A program made the translations under genes and the position numbers. 64,000 nucleotides of DNA, from contig NC_090445.1 in the NCBI RefSeq assembly GCF_031143425.1, positions 1,195,702,691-1,195,766,690 of the forward strand, in the 5' to 3' direction. Of the stretch, positions 21,867 through 33,102 are shown in pieces (the first letter of the stretch is position 1; every line of letters begins with the position of its first letter). The stretch comes from Pleurodeles waltl. Lineage: Eukaryota; Chordata; Amphibia; Caudata; Salamandridae. A model generated the notes under the pieces. That model saw only the letters and a program-made list of their open reading frames with translations. It did no database searches and was not told where the DNA came from.

Positions 21867-23626
21867 CTTTAGAGCATTGCCCGTGAATAACAGAATTGTG
21901 AAGAGGATGATCTGCAAACATGCTCCACAGCTCTATAATAGAGTTTCCTATTAGCAAGGCTTGGCATTCCACAGTGGGATTGTCAGTGCAGATCCCTATG
22001 AGGCCTTATGCTGTCACTCACACTGTACCTGTGACTTCAGGCATCCTACTTTATGGGTAGTCAGAGAGTGAGCTGTGCAAAGCATGGGAGGCCGAGAAAC
22101 AGAGCCTTGAGAAGGAGCCTTTGCTGACCAGTACAGGTGGTGCCAGAGGGTAAGGTACAAAAAAAAAAAATCATGAGCACTGTGTTTATGTACCTTCAGA
22201 TGAGAACACGCATCTATGCGTGCAGGTTTGACTGTGGGCATATGTAAAAGTGATATTGTTTGTCTAAGAATGAATATCTATGTGACTATGTCTGTATATG
22301 CAATTGTTTTGGATCCCAGCACTGATAAATTGGTGGCAATGTTTTCTATTTTTGGGAAATACTTGACAATCATATTGCTTTTCCTGGGCAAAACACTGGC
22401 CCCCTCACACTGATCGTAATTCCTACCTATTGTAATACACTTACTCATACGTTCATGTCATACAGTTATGTTAACTCTGCAAATTGCTTCAACAATTGTA
22501 CTTGACTGTCCTTGAGGTACCACCCTTGAGGTTCTGAAACAGAGTTCAATGTTTACAGCTCTCTTTCTACTTTCCCTGCTTTCCCCCTTCTTTATCTTCC
22601 CCGAATGTCTGTTGCAGACAGCAAGTTCTATTTTCCTTTTGGTTTAGAGACATAGCAAGGTAGATTGTTCAAACCATCAATTTATGCTATTCTTTAGCAA
22701 GCAAAACATTACCTTGTAAAACAGAGTTTATCCATCTTGTAACCCTGGTGTTTATGGGGAGTTTCACTAAACACAATCTCTACAGGAGACATATGGTCTT
22801 CAAAACAGACTTTTGCAAACCATTACTACGTAGATAAACAACCACAAATGGAAGCTTATTGTCACATGGGATCGCCACTGACTTACAGGGAACAGAAGTA
22901 GCACCCCCAAACGTCTGGTACAGTGCCCCAGGCGGACTGAGGGCCTGGTTATGTCGGCACGCATAGCAGAACAGCCTTGATGGAGATAGGAAATCCGTAA
23001 GGAGAGGAGGGGGCGGAGGAGGACGTGCAACAGAGAGTGGAGTCCATGCTGCAGGGATGACACCGCACAGCAAAAGAGCAGGACCAGGGCAGCCTGAAAC
23101 ATAAGCCAGACTAGGCGCAGAGACCTGCCACGTCCTGTGGCTCTCTTAGGTACAGGACCGCTTGCGCGGTCGGATTAATTTTATTGCCCGGTACCAGGGA
23201 GGGAAGTGGGGAGGAGAGGGAAAATAGGGGAACAATTAACATAGCTAACCATCACAGCACACCCCTTGGAGGAAACAATAACTCCCGGAGACTTCACACG
23301 AGGGTGCTGATTTTTGGGAAAACATTGGCCTCCACAGTTAAAAGAGGAAAGAAAGACACAAGGGCTCACAAGGGTGTGTCCTTTCCCATTTTTCCCAGTT
23401 CCACGATCGTAACCTCTTTTCCCCCTCTCCTTTTCCCCCATTAAATGTCATGCATAATTAGAGAAAATACCACTTCCTTGATACGTGCCTTTTGTCTCTT
23501 CTCTTATCAATGTCCGGTGATGAGATACAGGAGGTCCGAGAAGATCCTGGAAGAGAGAGAACAGGGAATCAAAAGAACCATCTAAAAAGGACTATGGAAC
23601 TATCAGACTAATAAGTTTAAGATATC
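21867..23626. other. Unassigned non-coding sequence
   Basis: No gene, terminal repeat or known family was recognised. Small frames on both strands lack domain features. Confidence 0.4.
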
Positions 23627-23816
23627 GGGGGTTATTCTAACTTTGGAGGAGGTGTTAATCCGTCCCAAAAGTGACGGAAAAGTGACGGATTTACCACCAG
23701 CCATATTACGAGTCCATTATATCCTATGGAACTCGTAATACGGCTGGTGGTATATCCGTCACTTTACCGTCACTTTTGGGACGGATTAACACTCCTCCAA
23801 AGTTAGAATAACCCCC
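23627..23816. mobile_element. 190-bp near-perfect palindromic MITE
   Basis: The two halves are almost perfect reverse complements, from GGGGGTTATTCTAACTTTGG at the left to its complement at the right. The centre is near ATATCCTAT at about 23718. Flanks ATC and ATA agree at 2 of 3 bases, a weak hint of a 3-bp duplication. The terminal GGGGGTnATTCT matches the larger GC-rich palindromes at 39429 and 52691. Confidence 0.8.
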
Positions 23817-24510
23817 ATAATGTACTAAAAGAAAGACATAATATACAATATAATCCTCTAGCACAGTGATTGGCATGAGTGTGTTGAGTAGTTAAGATCA
23901 CTCTCCCCCCCCCCACAAGATAGTATCTCCATGGGAACCCTATGAACCCTATGACACTTATGTAGATAGTCAATTTTAAAACTTTTTGTTTGGCATACTT
24001 TTTCTTCAAATCCTCCTCCACAGCGGTATAATATATCTATATAATCAATGCCAGCATGTAAATCTGAATATGTTTATGCCACAAGGCATTACATGCAACA
24101 ATAGTTTATTGGTTTGATGCTGTTCTACAGTCACATGTGAATTCTTGTCAAATGTTTTAAAGTTTATTCATTCCAATTTCAAGGCTCGAAGAAGTCACTA
24201 CCTACCCCAGTCAAAGTTAGGCCTGATGCCTTCCTTGGATATGGTAACTTCCTCTCTGAAATCAAACTCTGACTTTCCATTAGACATGGTCACCATGATA
24301 GACACAGAAAGTGCCATCACAAGGTGATAATGTAGAATCCAAATGTATTGTAGCCACAATGGGGATTTGTGACCGGGCAAAGGTCACCTAGAACCACTAA
24401 AGAAGGCAGGTGAGCTCAGACTGATCTTGATCTGTTCGCAGTACTCATCTCGAGGTAAGCTCTAGAATTACCACAGACATCGAGGTAAAAGATGAAAAGA
24501 GAATAGGAGA
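23817..24510. other. No recognisable feature
   Basis: The sequence next to the truncated ERV 3' LTR does not continue that LTR and shows no other family by eye. Confidence 0.45.
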
Positions 24511-24581
24511 ATGTAGCATTATCACACATTAGTTCATAAACATTTCACGTAAATATAAATTTTATAAGCTACGCTCTCTCA
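24511..24581 (-). repeat. ERV 3' LTR remnant, 71 bp
   Basis: It matches 43011-43081 almost base for base (one A/G difference near 24558) and begins TGAGAGAGCG on the minus strand right after the polypurine tract. The match stops abruptly at 24511, so about 95 percent of the LTR is missing. Confidence 0.85.
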
Positions 24582-24592
24582 GTCCCTCCTCT
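24582..24592 (-). other. ERV polypurine tract
   Basis: The minus strand reads AGAGGAGGGAC directly before the LTR start, the usual place for plus-strand DNA priming in retroviruses. Confidence 0.7.
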
Positions 24593-24640
24593 GATGACGT
24601 TCGTCATCACACAAACCTTTCTCTTTTCGACCTTTCACTT

Positions 24641-26333
24641 TTAATTTTTCACTTTGCGCATAATGCGCATTTCAACACCTTGTCCTTTGTGTGAACTTTC
24701 CCAAATTTCATTAAACATTTTCTCCCTTTCACTTTCCTCGTTCCTTCTATTCCTTTTGGTCCAATTTCTTTTAATTTTCTCATTGATTTTGCATGCTCCC
24801 CATAGACCTAATAAACAAGCCAGGACAATTAATAGACCCCCTGATATTTTTGCAAGCACCCCATTCCAAATATTGGTAAACCAGCTCCCTACTCTGGTAA
24901 TTCCTTTTCCAACTTTCTCCCAAACTCCAGGTTCCTTCAAATCTTTCATGTCTGCACTATCTCTTGTTAGGTTAGTAAGCATAATCTTTCTACTATTATC
25001 CGGAATAAACGAGCAACAATGACGCTCGTTAAGCATCTTACAGACTCCGCCGCTCTTTGCTAAAAGAAAGCCAATTTTGAAGAATCATAGCTCTTTCCGC
25101 AGCAAGTTCAGTATCCATCAGGAGTATAGCCCCTGTGAAGCTTGTCAGCATGTTATCCACAATAGTAGACAACTTCTGAATCTTTATGGAGTTTAAAATA
25201 ACCCCTATTGAAGGAATTATGGCTCCAAATATGTCACCAACGACAGCAGCCGCTGTCTCTCATTTTTGTCTACCATGTTGTAATTCAGACATTTTAGGTA
25301 TTTGCTTCAAGTCATCAATCTGGAAAATGTTTGGGAAAACTATCCCCAAATAACATGTCCCATACCATCCCTTCGGGAGACGGTAATAAGCATTGAGTCC
25401 ACAGATATAATAGATCCCAGGGATCGTTGGATCCTGTCCATTTAACATGAATGTCCATTTACTCTGAAACAAAAACACATGTCTGCATTCACTCGTTCCC
25501 ACAAATAAAGTGTCATGATCAGATTTCGGCCTATATATACAAAGCCTGCCTACATGCAGTGCATCTATAGCTAATTTTCCCTGTGTTTTAATTGCGGTGT
25601 AAGCATAATCATTTGCATATGTGCGTTTCTCTAGCCCTTTTTCTAATCTTTCTTTCAGTGCTTTGCATCTATCATCAGTGTGATCTAAGAAACTTTTCTC
25701 TACAGGTGTTAATAAGCAGGTCAGATTGTTGCGGTGTGCATAAGCTGTGTCAAATGTTAGTGTCGGCTCAAAGAAACCTCTAACTAATTTTATACTGTGT
25801 TCTTTAGCTAACTTATTCCAAAACTCAATCACAGGTACAAAAGAAAACACTACATCCAGATTTGAATAAAAATATTGCACATGTTCCTGGTCATAGAATC
25901 TTGTTAGTAGCAAACTTCAGCTTATCTCGTAAGTTAATGGAAGACTATGGTAGGTGACCCCTTCTTGTACTGATGAAGGAATCTTTGTGCACACATAACA
26001 GTTTCTCGCATCCATAGTGTCAACATACTCATTTAGCAAGCGATAGAAGACGTTAGTAGAGAGTTCCCCTTTTGAATTAGTTCCCTCATGCAAATATTTA
26101 TTATCTTGCTCCAACTTCTCCCATGGTGTTAGTGTTGTAGTTTCAGGTTTCGAAGCATTGTTAGTCACTTTCTTATCCAACCATGGCATTCCCACAATCA
26201 CACCCACAATTATTATTGCACACACAATACCCAATATAACACTTAACCAACCGCAGACTTTACTCTTTTTGTTACTACCTCTAGTGTAAGTCATGATCTG
26301 TAAAGCATCAGATAGTAAAATAATTTGAAACAA
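24641..26333 (-). pseudogene. env: ERV envelope glycoprotein, broken
   Basis: Three open pieces follow each other. The first (26333-25917) has a strongly hydrophobic segment (LSVILGIVCAIIIVGVIVG) as signal or anchor and an NCYVC motif, a CxxC like that of isomerase-active surface subunits. The second (25913-25260) is the rest of the surface subunit (CGLNAYYRLPKGWYGTCYLG) and ends near a basic site. After a stop, a fusion-peptide-like Ala/Ile/Gly-rich stretch follows. The third (25036-24641) holds the end of a C-x7-C-C motif, a membrane segment (GGLLIVLACLLGLWGAC) and a charged tail. Stops and frameshifts between the pieces prevent expression. Fragments are described as seen; I did not rebuild the protein. 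Confidence 0.8.
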
Positions 26334-26597
26334 ACAATCAACTTGAGGACGAGTAAAAGCTCTTTTTTTTTTTTTTCTTAATCAAAAGTCTCTTTTTCTC
26401 TCTTTCTGCGTGTATTTACAGCGTTTCACTCACCCCAGGACCCTTTTGTCAAATCAGGTTAGCAACTTGTCATAATCGGTTTTTCAGAGTCAATTCAGGT
26501 TTTATATGTCACATCTGGTAATTTATAAGTCTCTTTTCTCAGCTTTCAGATTTCGATTTCAATTTCAATTTTTAACACAGTCTTTTCTTGTTTGAAT

Positions 26598-26918
26598 TCA
26601 GGTACCGTAGTATTGGCCGGGTACTTCTCGATCAAAGCAAAATGCTAAGAATTCTTGTTGCATTTCAGATGTCGTTGCATACGCACATTCAGGACCTGCG
26701 TACCTTCTGTTTGCGATTCTCTTTCTTTTCAATCTGCGTTCACTTCGCAACTCTCCTTCACTAAGATCCTCTTTTCTGGTTGTGTCAATTTCTTCTTTTA
26801 TTGTTTCACCTGGGACGACCTCTTTCCTTGCAGCTTGTTTCTCTGGCCAGTTATCACCTTTATGCGTTTTCTTCCTGCTTGGCCTTTCAGAATGCTGAAC
26901 AGCACCCTCCTCTTGCAC
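26598..26918 (-). CDS. Small basic ORF between ERV pol and env
   Basis: This 106-residue frame is rich in Lys, Arg and Glu, with a basic cluster RRLKRKRIANRR. It sits directly after the integrase frame and before the hydrophobic start of env. It could be the N-terminal leader of Env, the tail of Pol, or a small accessory protein; the sequence alone does not decide. The first ATG of the main env piece lies 265 nt downstream. No known domain was recognised. Confidence 0.35.
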   Translation of the reverse strand: MQEEGAVQHSERPSRKKTHKGDNWPEKQAARKEVVPGETIKEEIDTTRKEDLSEGELRSERRLKRKRIANRRYAGPECAYATTSEMQQEFLAFCFDREVPGQYYGT

Positions 26919-26933
26919 TATGGTGTTTTCTCT

Positions 26934-28350
26934 TTACGGACCTGCAATAGGCTCAGGAGGTATGTCTGTGTTTTGATCTCCTTCTACTCTATCTCCCTCG
27001 TCTTCTAGGTCTGTAACGGGTTCAAGCTCTAACCCGTATCCGTCTATTTCTGGGAGAACCTCTCCTTGTTGCGGTTCTCCTGCTGCCTCTACTGAGATAG
27101 GCTCACCATCACCTCTCTCAATCTCATTTACTGTTTGAGGGACTAGGCCGTCCTCAGTGAGCTCTCCTACAGTCTCAGTTTCCCTTTGAATACTCTCCGG
27201 ACCTGAGACTTCCCTCTCTGGAGCTGTTGTTTCGGGCACTTCAAGTTCCTCATCAGTTGGACATGTTACCTTCTTTGTGTGACTGGCATGTATCCAGTTT
27301 GGAACTCCTGCACACTTCACAGCAGTGGTTGTTGTCAGTATTACTTGATATGGCCCCTTCCAGCGCGGCTCCAAACACGACTTCCTTACATGCTTCTTGA
27401 CAACCACCCAGTCACCGGCTTTCGTAGTGTGACCTGGATCACTGATTGGTGGCAACGTATTGGCCTCCACCTGGTGGGAAAAAGAGCAGACCACATCAGC
27501 CAAACCCTCGTAGTAGTCCAACACCATATCATCTGTGATATTCACAAGAGAATTTGCAGGTACTGCGGACAACCTCATAGCTCTGCCCATGATTATCTCA
27601 CGGGGAGATAATCCTGTCTTCTTGTCGGGTGTGTTTCTCATTGACATCAATACTAAGGGCAATGCATCAGGCCATTTCATGTTGGTAGCTGCGCACATTT
27701 TTGCCATTCTCGATTTCAAGGTACCATTCATCTGTTCCACTAGTCCTGATGCTTCGGGCGATAGCTACAATGAGGCTTCTGTTCAATGTCTAATGTGGCA
27801 CACAAGAGCTTTATCACCTCATTGTCGAAGTGCCTGCCCCTATCTGATTCTAAAGAGACCGGAAAACTGAACCTTGGTATTAGCTCTCTAAGCAACAGCT
27901 TTGCTACTGTGAGGCTGTCATTCCTACGTGTAGGGTAGGCTTCAATCCAGTGACTGAAAACACACACAATTACCAACACGTACTTCAAGCCTCCGCACAC
28001 AGGCATTTCAATGAAATCCATTTGCATCTTGCTAAATGGACCTCCAGCTCTCCCTTTGTGGCTCAAAGTCACTACAGTTCCTTTTCCTGCATTCATCTGT
28101 TGACAGATGATGCACCTGTGACAGGTAACCTCTGCGGCTTGTCTGAATTTCAGATTAAACTGTCAATTTTGAACAATCTGATCATTGCGTCTCTCCCAAG
28201 ATGTGCCTGTCCATGGTACAACCTTGTAAATTGTGACAAAAGACTGTTTGGTAAAACCAATTTCCCCTCCTCTGAGACCCACAAGTCGTCAGCTCTATGT
28301 ACACATTGCTTTCTCTGCCAGGAGCGTTTTTCTTCCCTGCTAGCATGACC
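26934..28350 (-). pseudogene. pol: ERV integrase, broken
   Basis: The HHCC zinc module is visible as YHGQAHLGRDAM (near 28200) and CHRCIICQQ (near 28110). The catalytic core at 28096-27740 has MDFIEMP (first Asp) and SDRGRHFDNEV (second Asp). After a frame change, 27740 continues MEQMNGTLKSRM, around the expected position of the third acidic residue. The C-terminal domain has the GPY-type WKGPYQVILTTTTAVKCAG. A long acidic, Pro/Glu-rich tail runs to 26934. It would insert viral DNA into the host genome; at least two frame breaks disable it. Confidence 0.85.
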
Positions 28351-28889
28351 CTGCAGTGATTTCAATTCATCTAATGTGTCAACAACTCTTAATGCAAAGT
28401 TTAAGCACATTTCATTTTCTGTTTGCGGTAACAATTCCCACTGATCCTTGAACGATATACAGTTCAATGCGCAAAACCTTGCGACTTGATCTGCATAGCC
28501 GTTTCCCATTGACACAAAGTCTTGTGACTTAACATGAGCATTGCATTTCAACACAGCAATTTCAAGAGGTAACTGAATCGCATGCAACAAATCCTTAATC
28601 TGTTCGCCATTTTCACTGGTGAACCAGAAGAGGTCATGAAACCCCTCTGTGACCATAATTGGCCAAATTCATGTACAATTACAAATCCGTATCGGCTGTC
28701 AGTATAGATAGTAACTTTCAGATTTTCAGCTGCGTGGCATGCCTTAGTAAGGGCAATTAATTCAGCCACTTGTGCGGAATACACTCTTTCGAGCCAGGAG
28801 GCTTCTAAAATACCAGTGATTGTACACAGAGTATATCCGGCTCTCAGAATTCCAACAGAGTCTCTCAAACATGATCCATCCACAAACAT
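28351..28889 (-). pseudogene. pol: ERV RNase H domain
   Basis: Catalytic acidic positions are visible in FVDGS, AELIALTKA and YTDSRYGF, then after a frame break NGYADQVAR. RNase H removes viral RNA from the RNA-DNA hybrid. The domain sits between RT and integrase, as usual for retroviral Pol. The frame is interrupted near 28650. Confidence 0.8.
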
Positions 28890-29352
28890 AATGCAGTCAT
28901 TTTCCCTTTTACTGCGTATCTTTGAAGTCAGGTCTGGGTTTGGTACATAGTTCTGTTACCTCAAGACAGTCATGCTCCACTTCCTCCGTGTTATTAATCT
29001 CAGTGTTTTCAACAGGAAGTAGAGTTGCCGGGTTCAATACAGTACATCGCTTTAAGGAGACATTACGTGACCCCAAAATAATTGTCTCATATCAGGTAAG
29101 TCGGGCATTTGTCATGTACTGAGTTTTAGTTCCGGTCAACAAAATTTCAACTGAATGCGGAACCATTACTGTTAGGGGATGTCCCATCACTATGCCTTCA
29201 CATTGTGTGAGGCTCTGACCAACTGCTGCAACTGCGCGCAAACAACCCGGTAAGGCTGCTGCGACTGGGTCCAGAGTAGCTGAAAAATATGCTACAAGGT
29301 GGTTTGCACCTCCAGGGACCTGTGTTAAGACAGACAGAGAACAAGCATCACG

Positions 29353-30743
29353 TTAATGACAAAACAGTAGAAAAGGATTAGTATAATCAGGCATACTTAA
29401 GGCTGGTGCCCTACACATGCACTCTTTCAATTCTTTGAATGACTCAAGCTCTTCCTCAGATAGAGTTATGGCATACGGTTCATCCTTAGTTTCCTTGCCT
29501 GTCAGCTTTATCAATGGTTTAGAGATAATCGAAAAGTTGGGAATCCACTGACAACAGTAACCCACCATTCCCAAAAACATTCTAACATCTCTCTTTGTTG
29601 TCGGGGGGTTCATTGCAATATGGCCGTCACCCTCTCTTTTGATATTCTCCTGGACCCTTTCTCAATCAAATGCCCTAAATATTTTACTTCTTTCTGACAG
29701 TACTGCAGCTTCTTTGGGGACACTTTATGCCCATTCTTTCCCAAATGGTTCAGTAAGGCAATTGTGTCATACCTACAGTCATCTTTTGTTCTGGACGCGA
29801 TCAACAAATCATCAATGTACTGCACCAGAGTCAAACTGAAAGGCAGTTCTAGCGACTCCAAGTCCTTCTTCAATATCTGATTGAAGATGGAAGGTGACTC
29901 TGAAAACCCTTGAGGAATTCTGCACCAACTGTACACCTTGTCCAGGAATTTGAAAATGAATAAAAATTGGCTGTCCTCATGAAGAGGTTACCGAAAAGAA
30001 TGCTTGTGACAGGTCTACAACTGTGAACCATTCTTCATCACTTGGAACCTGGAACATAATCACTGCTGGATTTGGCACTATGGGGCAGCACTTTACCACA
30101 ATCTTGTTTACTTTTCTCAAATCTTGTACAATTCGAACCTTCCCACAAGGCTTTTTAAGACCCATTATTGGCGAATTACATGGGCTGCTCAATGCCTCTT
30201 TTAGGACACCTTGCTTTACAAAGTCCGCAATTATCTGTGACACCTGAATAAGAACATCTTGTGCCATGTGGTACTGCAGCACCTGGGGGAACACTGCATT
30301 TGGCTTCACTTGTACTTTGACCGGTTCTACTCCCTTTATCAGTCCCACTTCCTTTCCTGTCAGGTCCCACACTTTCTCTGTCACTGTCCCCTGCAGCTCA
30401 GCTGGCAAGTCTGTTACTGTAAGCATTGGGAACAAGGTTATCAGAGGGTAGTCTTCATTTGCGGTCTCTTTTTCTGGTTCTGAAAACTGCCCATCATCTC
30501 CCTCATCATCACTGTTGGTTTGCACTTCAATCCCTTCATTAGAGCAGGTAATCGAATATTTCATCTTGCACAGCAAGTCTCTTCCCAGTAGGGACACGGG
30601 ACTCGAATAGCAGACTACAAACTTATGCAGTCCCTGGAAGTTGCCAATCTCAACTTGTACCAGGTCAGTAATCGGATTTGTCAGGGACTGGTTTGCTACT
30701 CCTACCACTCTTATGGTATGCCCTGACAGTGGTAATTTCGGAA
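29353..30743 (-). pseudogene. pol: ERV protease C-terminal part and reverse transcriptase, broken
   Basis: The segment starts at the DIRS-B left junction with the second half of protease (LPLSGHTIRVVGVAN, then VSLLGRDLL). RT follows: NSPIMGLKKPCGKVRIVQDL, motif A VVDLSQAFFS, then after a frameshift CRIPQGFSESPSIFNQ and the catalytic YIDD in VQYIDDLLIAS. The connection region (MNPPTTKRDVRMFLGMVGYC) follows at 29613-29353. RT copies the RNA genome into DNA. There are frame breaks near 29977 and 29612. The N-terminal half of protease is on the far side of DIRS-B at 36717-36965. Confidence 0.88.
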
Positions 30744-30924
30744 CTTCTGATGGATACAACTACCTGTGGATTCCTCACCTAATGAATACTCCCATGGCGC
30801 CAGCATTCGGCGGAAATCTTCTTACTAGTCTCTGCACGTCGACGAGGACGTCACTCTAGCCCACGCGACGCCGTCTGACGTCATACAGGCAATAAGAGGT
30901 CCTCGACGACGTGCGGACGTCAGT
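30744..30924. repeat. DIRS-B left inverted terminal repeat
   Basis: It is complementary to 36497-36683 with very few differences. It includes a CpG-rich block with several GACGTC palindromes. Confidence 0.9.
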
Positions 30925-31026
30925 TCCCTTTTTTCCGTGCATTCGAAACGGTTATCTTCGAGGGAGCAACTGTTACTTTTTTGGTTACAGTGTATTTTTG
31001 CTGCGTAGTCTTTCGCTGTGGTAATA

Positions 31027-33102
31027 ATGTCGCAGAGAAAGTCTGGATTTAAGCCTTGTCGTGAGTGTGGAGGCAAGATGTCGGTGACGGATCCTCATTC
31101 CGATTGCCTTTGGTGTTTGAGCTCCGACCACGACGTCTCGACTTGTGATTCATGCCAGCACATGAATCCAAAGGCCCTCAAGGAACGTGAGGCGAAGCTG
31201 TTTATGGCTAAATCGAAGGAGAAGCATCACAAGAAGTCTTCTTCTCCAAGACATCGGCGTCATCGAGACTCCCGGCGCCGTAGAGAATCTCGGCGTCATT
31301 CGAAGGAGACTCGTTCCAGGTCTTCGGATCGGCGCCGAAGGACATGGGAGATCAGTCCCACGGTTACGCCGCATCCTTCGACGCCGTTGCCCTCTCCGGC
31401 GTCTCCAACTTCACCTGGACAGGCGTCGGTGATTGAGGTATTGGAGCCTCAGGTGTTTTCTCTGGCGCAGACGTCGAGGCCGGCGTCGGGGTCACCTCCG
31501 AGACAGGCACCTCAGTATCCGGCTTTTCCCACCCCTGGAGCCGATAGTTCCGCATTCTTGAATGCAATGTATGCCATCTTCCAACAGATGGCTCCAGGGG
31601 GTGCTCCGGCTGGGCCTTTGGCCTTTTCTTTGGGTGATCCTGCGCCTCTTCGGCCGGCACCCTTTATGCCCTTTCTCCCTTTTGGGAACGTGGGCTCGGC
31701 GCCAGTGTCGGCGCCGGTGGCCGCTCCGGTGGCTTCAGAAGGATTGGCCCCGGGGATTTCCATCCCGTCGACGTCGGGATTTCGGCCTGTGACTCCGGTG
31801 GGTCCATCTGCTTCAGCTGCTCTTTTGTCGGCGCCGAAGTTACCTGTGGCGCCGGACGCGGCGTCGGTGGCTTCTGAAGATCGGCGCCGATCTTCGACTT
31901 CGGCGGAGGCATTGTCGACTCCGCGTATTGAACAACAACTTCATTCCAGGAGACGTGCTCTCCGTGTATTAGAAGAGCAGGAGTACCAACGAGCCCTGTA
32001 GGAAGGAGAGCTAGAGGACTCGGGTGATGGGCTGCGTGGACTGGAGTCGGCCAGTGGGCTGGACACTTCCCCTGAGTGGGATCTTTCGTCCCCGGGGGAA
32101 TATACTGAGGAGGCTGCTTCCTTTCATGCAGTGGTACGGAAGGCAGCTAGTTTTTTGGACCTGCCTTTGCCGGTGGTGGAGGCTAAACAAAACCTTTTAA
32201 CAGAGGTGCTACATCCGGCCTCAGCTGCGGCGGAGCCTCTGTTGCCATTTAATGACGCTCTGCTGGATCCGGTGTTAGAGGTGTGAAAGAGGCCGGTATC
32301 TTCCCCAGCAGTTCACAGAGCCGTGGCCAGGAGGTATCGGGCGGCTCCGACTGACCCTGGGTTTCTATCTAGGCACCCTACGCCGGAGAGCTTGGTGGTG
32401 CAGGCCTCCTGTTCATCCAAGTCAGCGCCTGGTTCTTTCCCGACGGTGCCTGGGGACAGAGATTCAAAGAAGCTAGAGGCGCAGTCGAAGAAGATTTTTT
32501 CGTCCTGCAGTCTGGCGTTAAAAGCCACCAATGCAACCTGTATCCTGGGGAGGTATATTCATGCTCTGATGGATGACATTTCCTCATCGTTTACAGAGCT
32601 TCCCCAGGGTCTTTTGGATCTTGTCTCAAATGCCCAGGATGCTGCGACCCAGATTATCCAGACAGGACTGGATACCACCGACTCGGTAGCCAGAGCAATG
32701 GGCACAACTGTGGTGGCAAGGAGACAGGCCTGGCTCCGTAACTCGGGCTTTTCTGCAGATGTACAGTCCACATTGTTGGATCTCCCGTTTGATGGGGACA
32801 AACTGTTTGGAGCCAAGGCTGATTCGGCCTTGGAACGTTTTAAGGAAAGCAGGGCCACGGCTAAGTCGTTAGGGCTCCAAACTCCTTCTTCCACGGCCTC
32901 TTCCAGATTTTTCAGGAGGTTTCGTGGATTTGGGCGTGGCTCTTCCTCCTCTTCCTTTCGGGGAAGATATCAGCAACCTGCCTCTTCCCATCCCTATAGA
33001 TCTTTCAGGGGGAGAGGTAGGGTCCGCACCAGAGGAGCCTCTCAGCAGCACTCTGCCTCTTCCTCATCCTCTGGCGGGGTGCAGCAGGGGAAGCAGCCTT
33101 AG
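31027..33102 (+). pseudogene. gag: DIRS-B gag, two in-frame stops
   Basis: The ATG at 31027 (MSQRKSGFKPC) gives cysteines at 11, 14, 27, 30, 40 and 43 with the same spacing as DIRS-A gag, and a shared DPHS before the third cysteine. An Arg/Ser-rich stretch (HRRHRDSRRRRESRRHSKE) and a Pro/Ala/Ser-rich linker follow. One frame runs to 33102, but TAG at 31999-32001 and TGA at 32284-32286 interrupt it; single-base changes from sense codons are the simplest cause. The C-terminal part has a globular region parallel to DIRS-A gag and an Arg/Gly/Ser-rich end (RGRGRVRTRG). Role inferred: particle structure and nucleic-acid binding. Confidence 0.82.

Noticed and set aside
31364..31912. Minus frames opposite DIRS-B gag
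   Set aside because: Shadows of the Pro/Ala-rich gag region.
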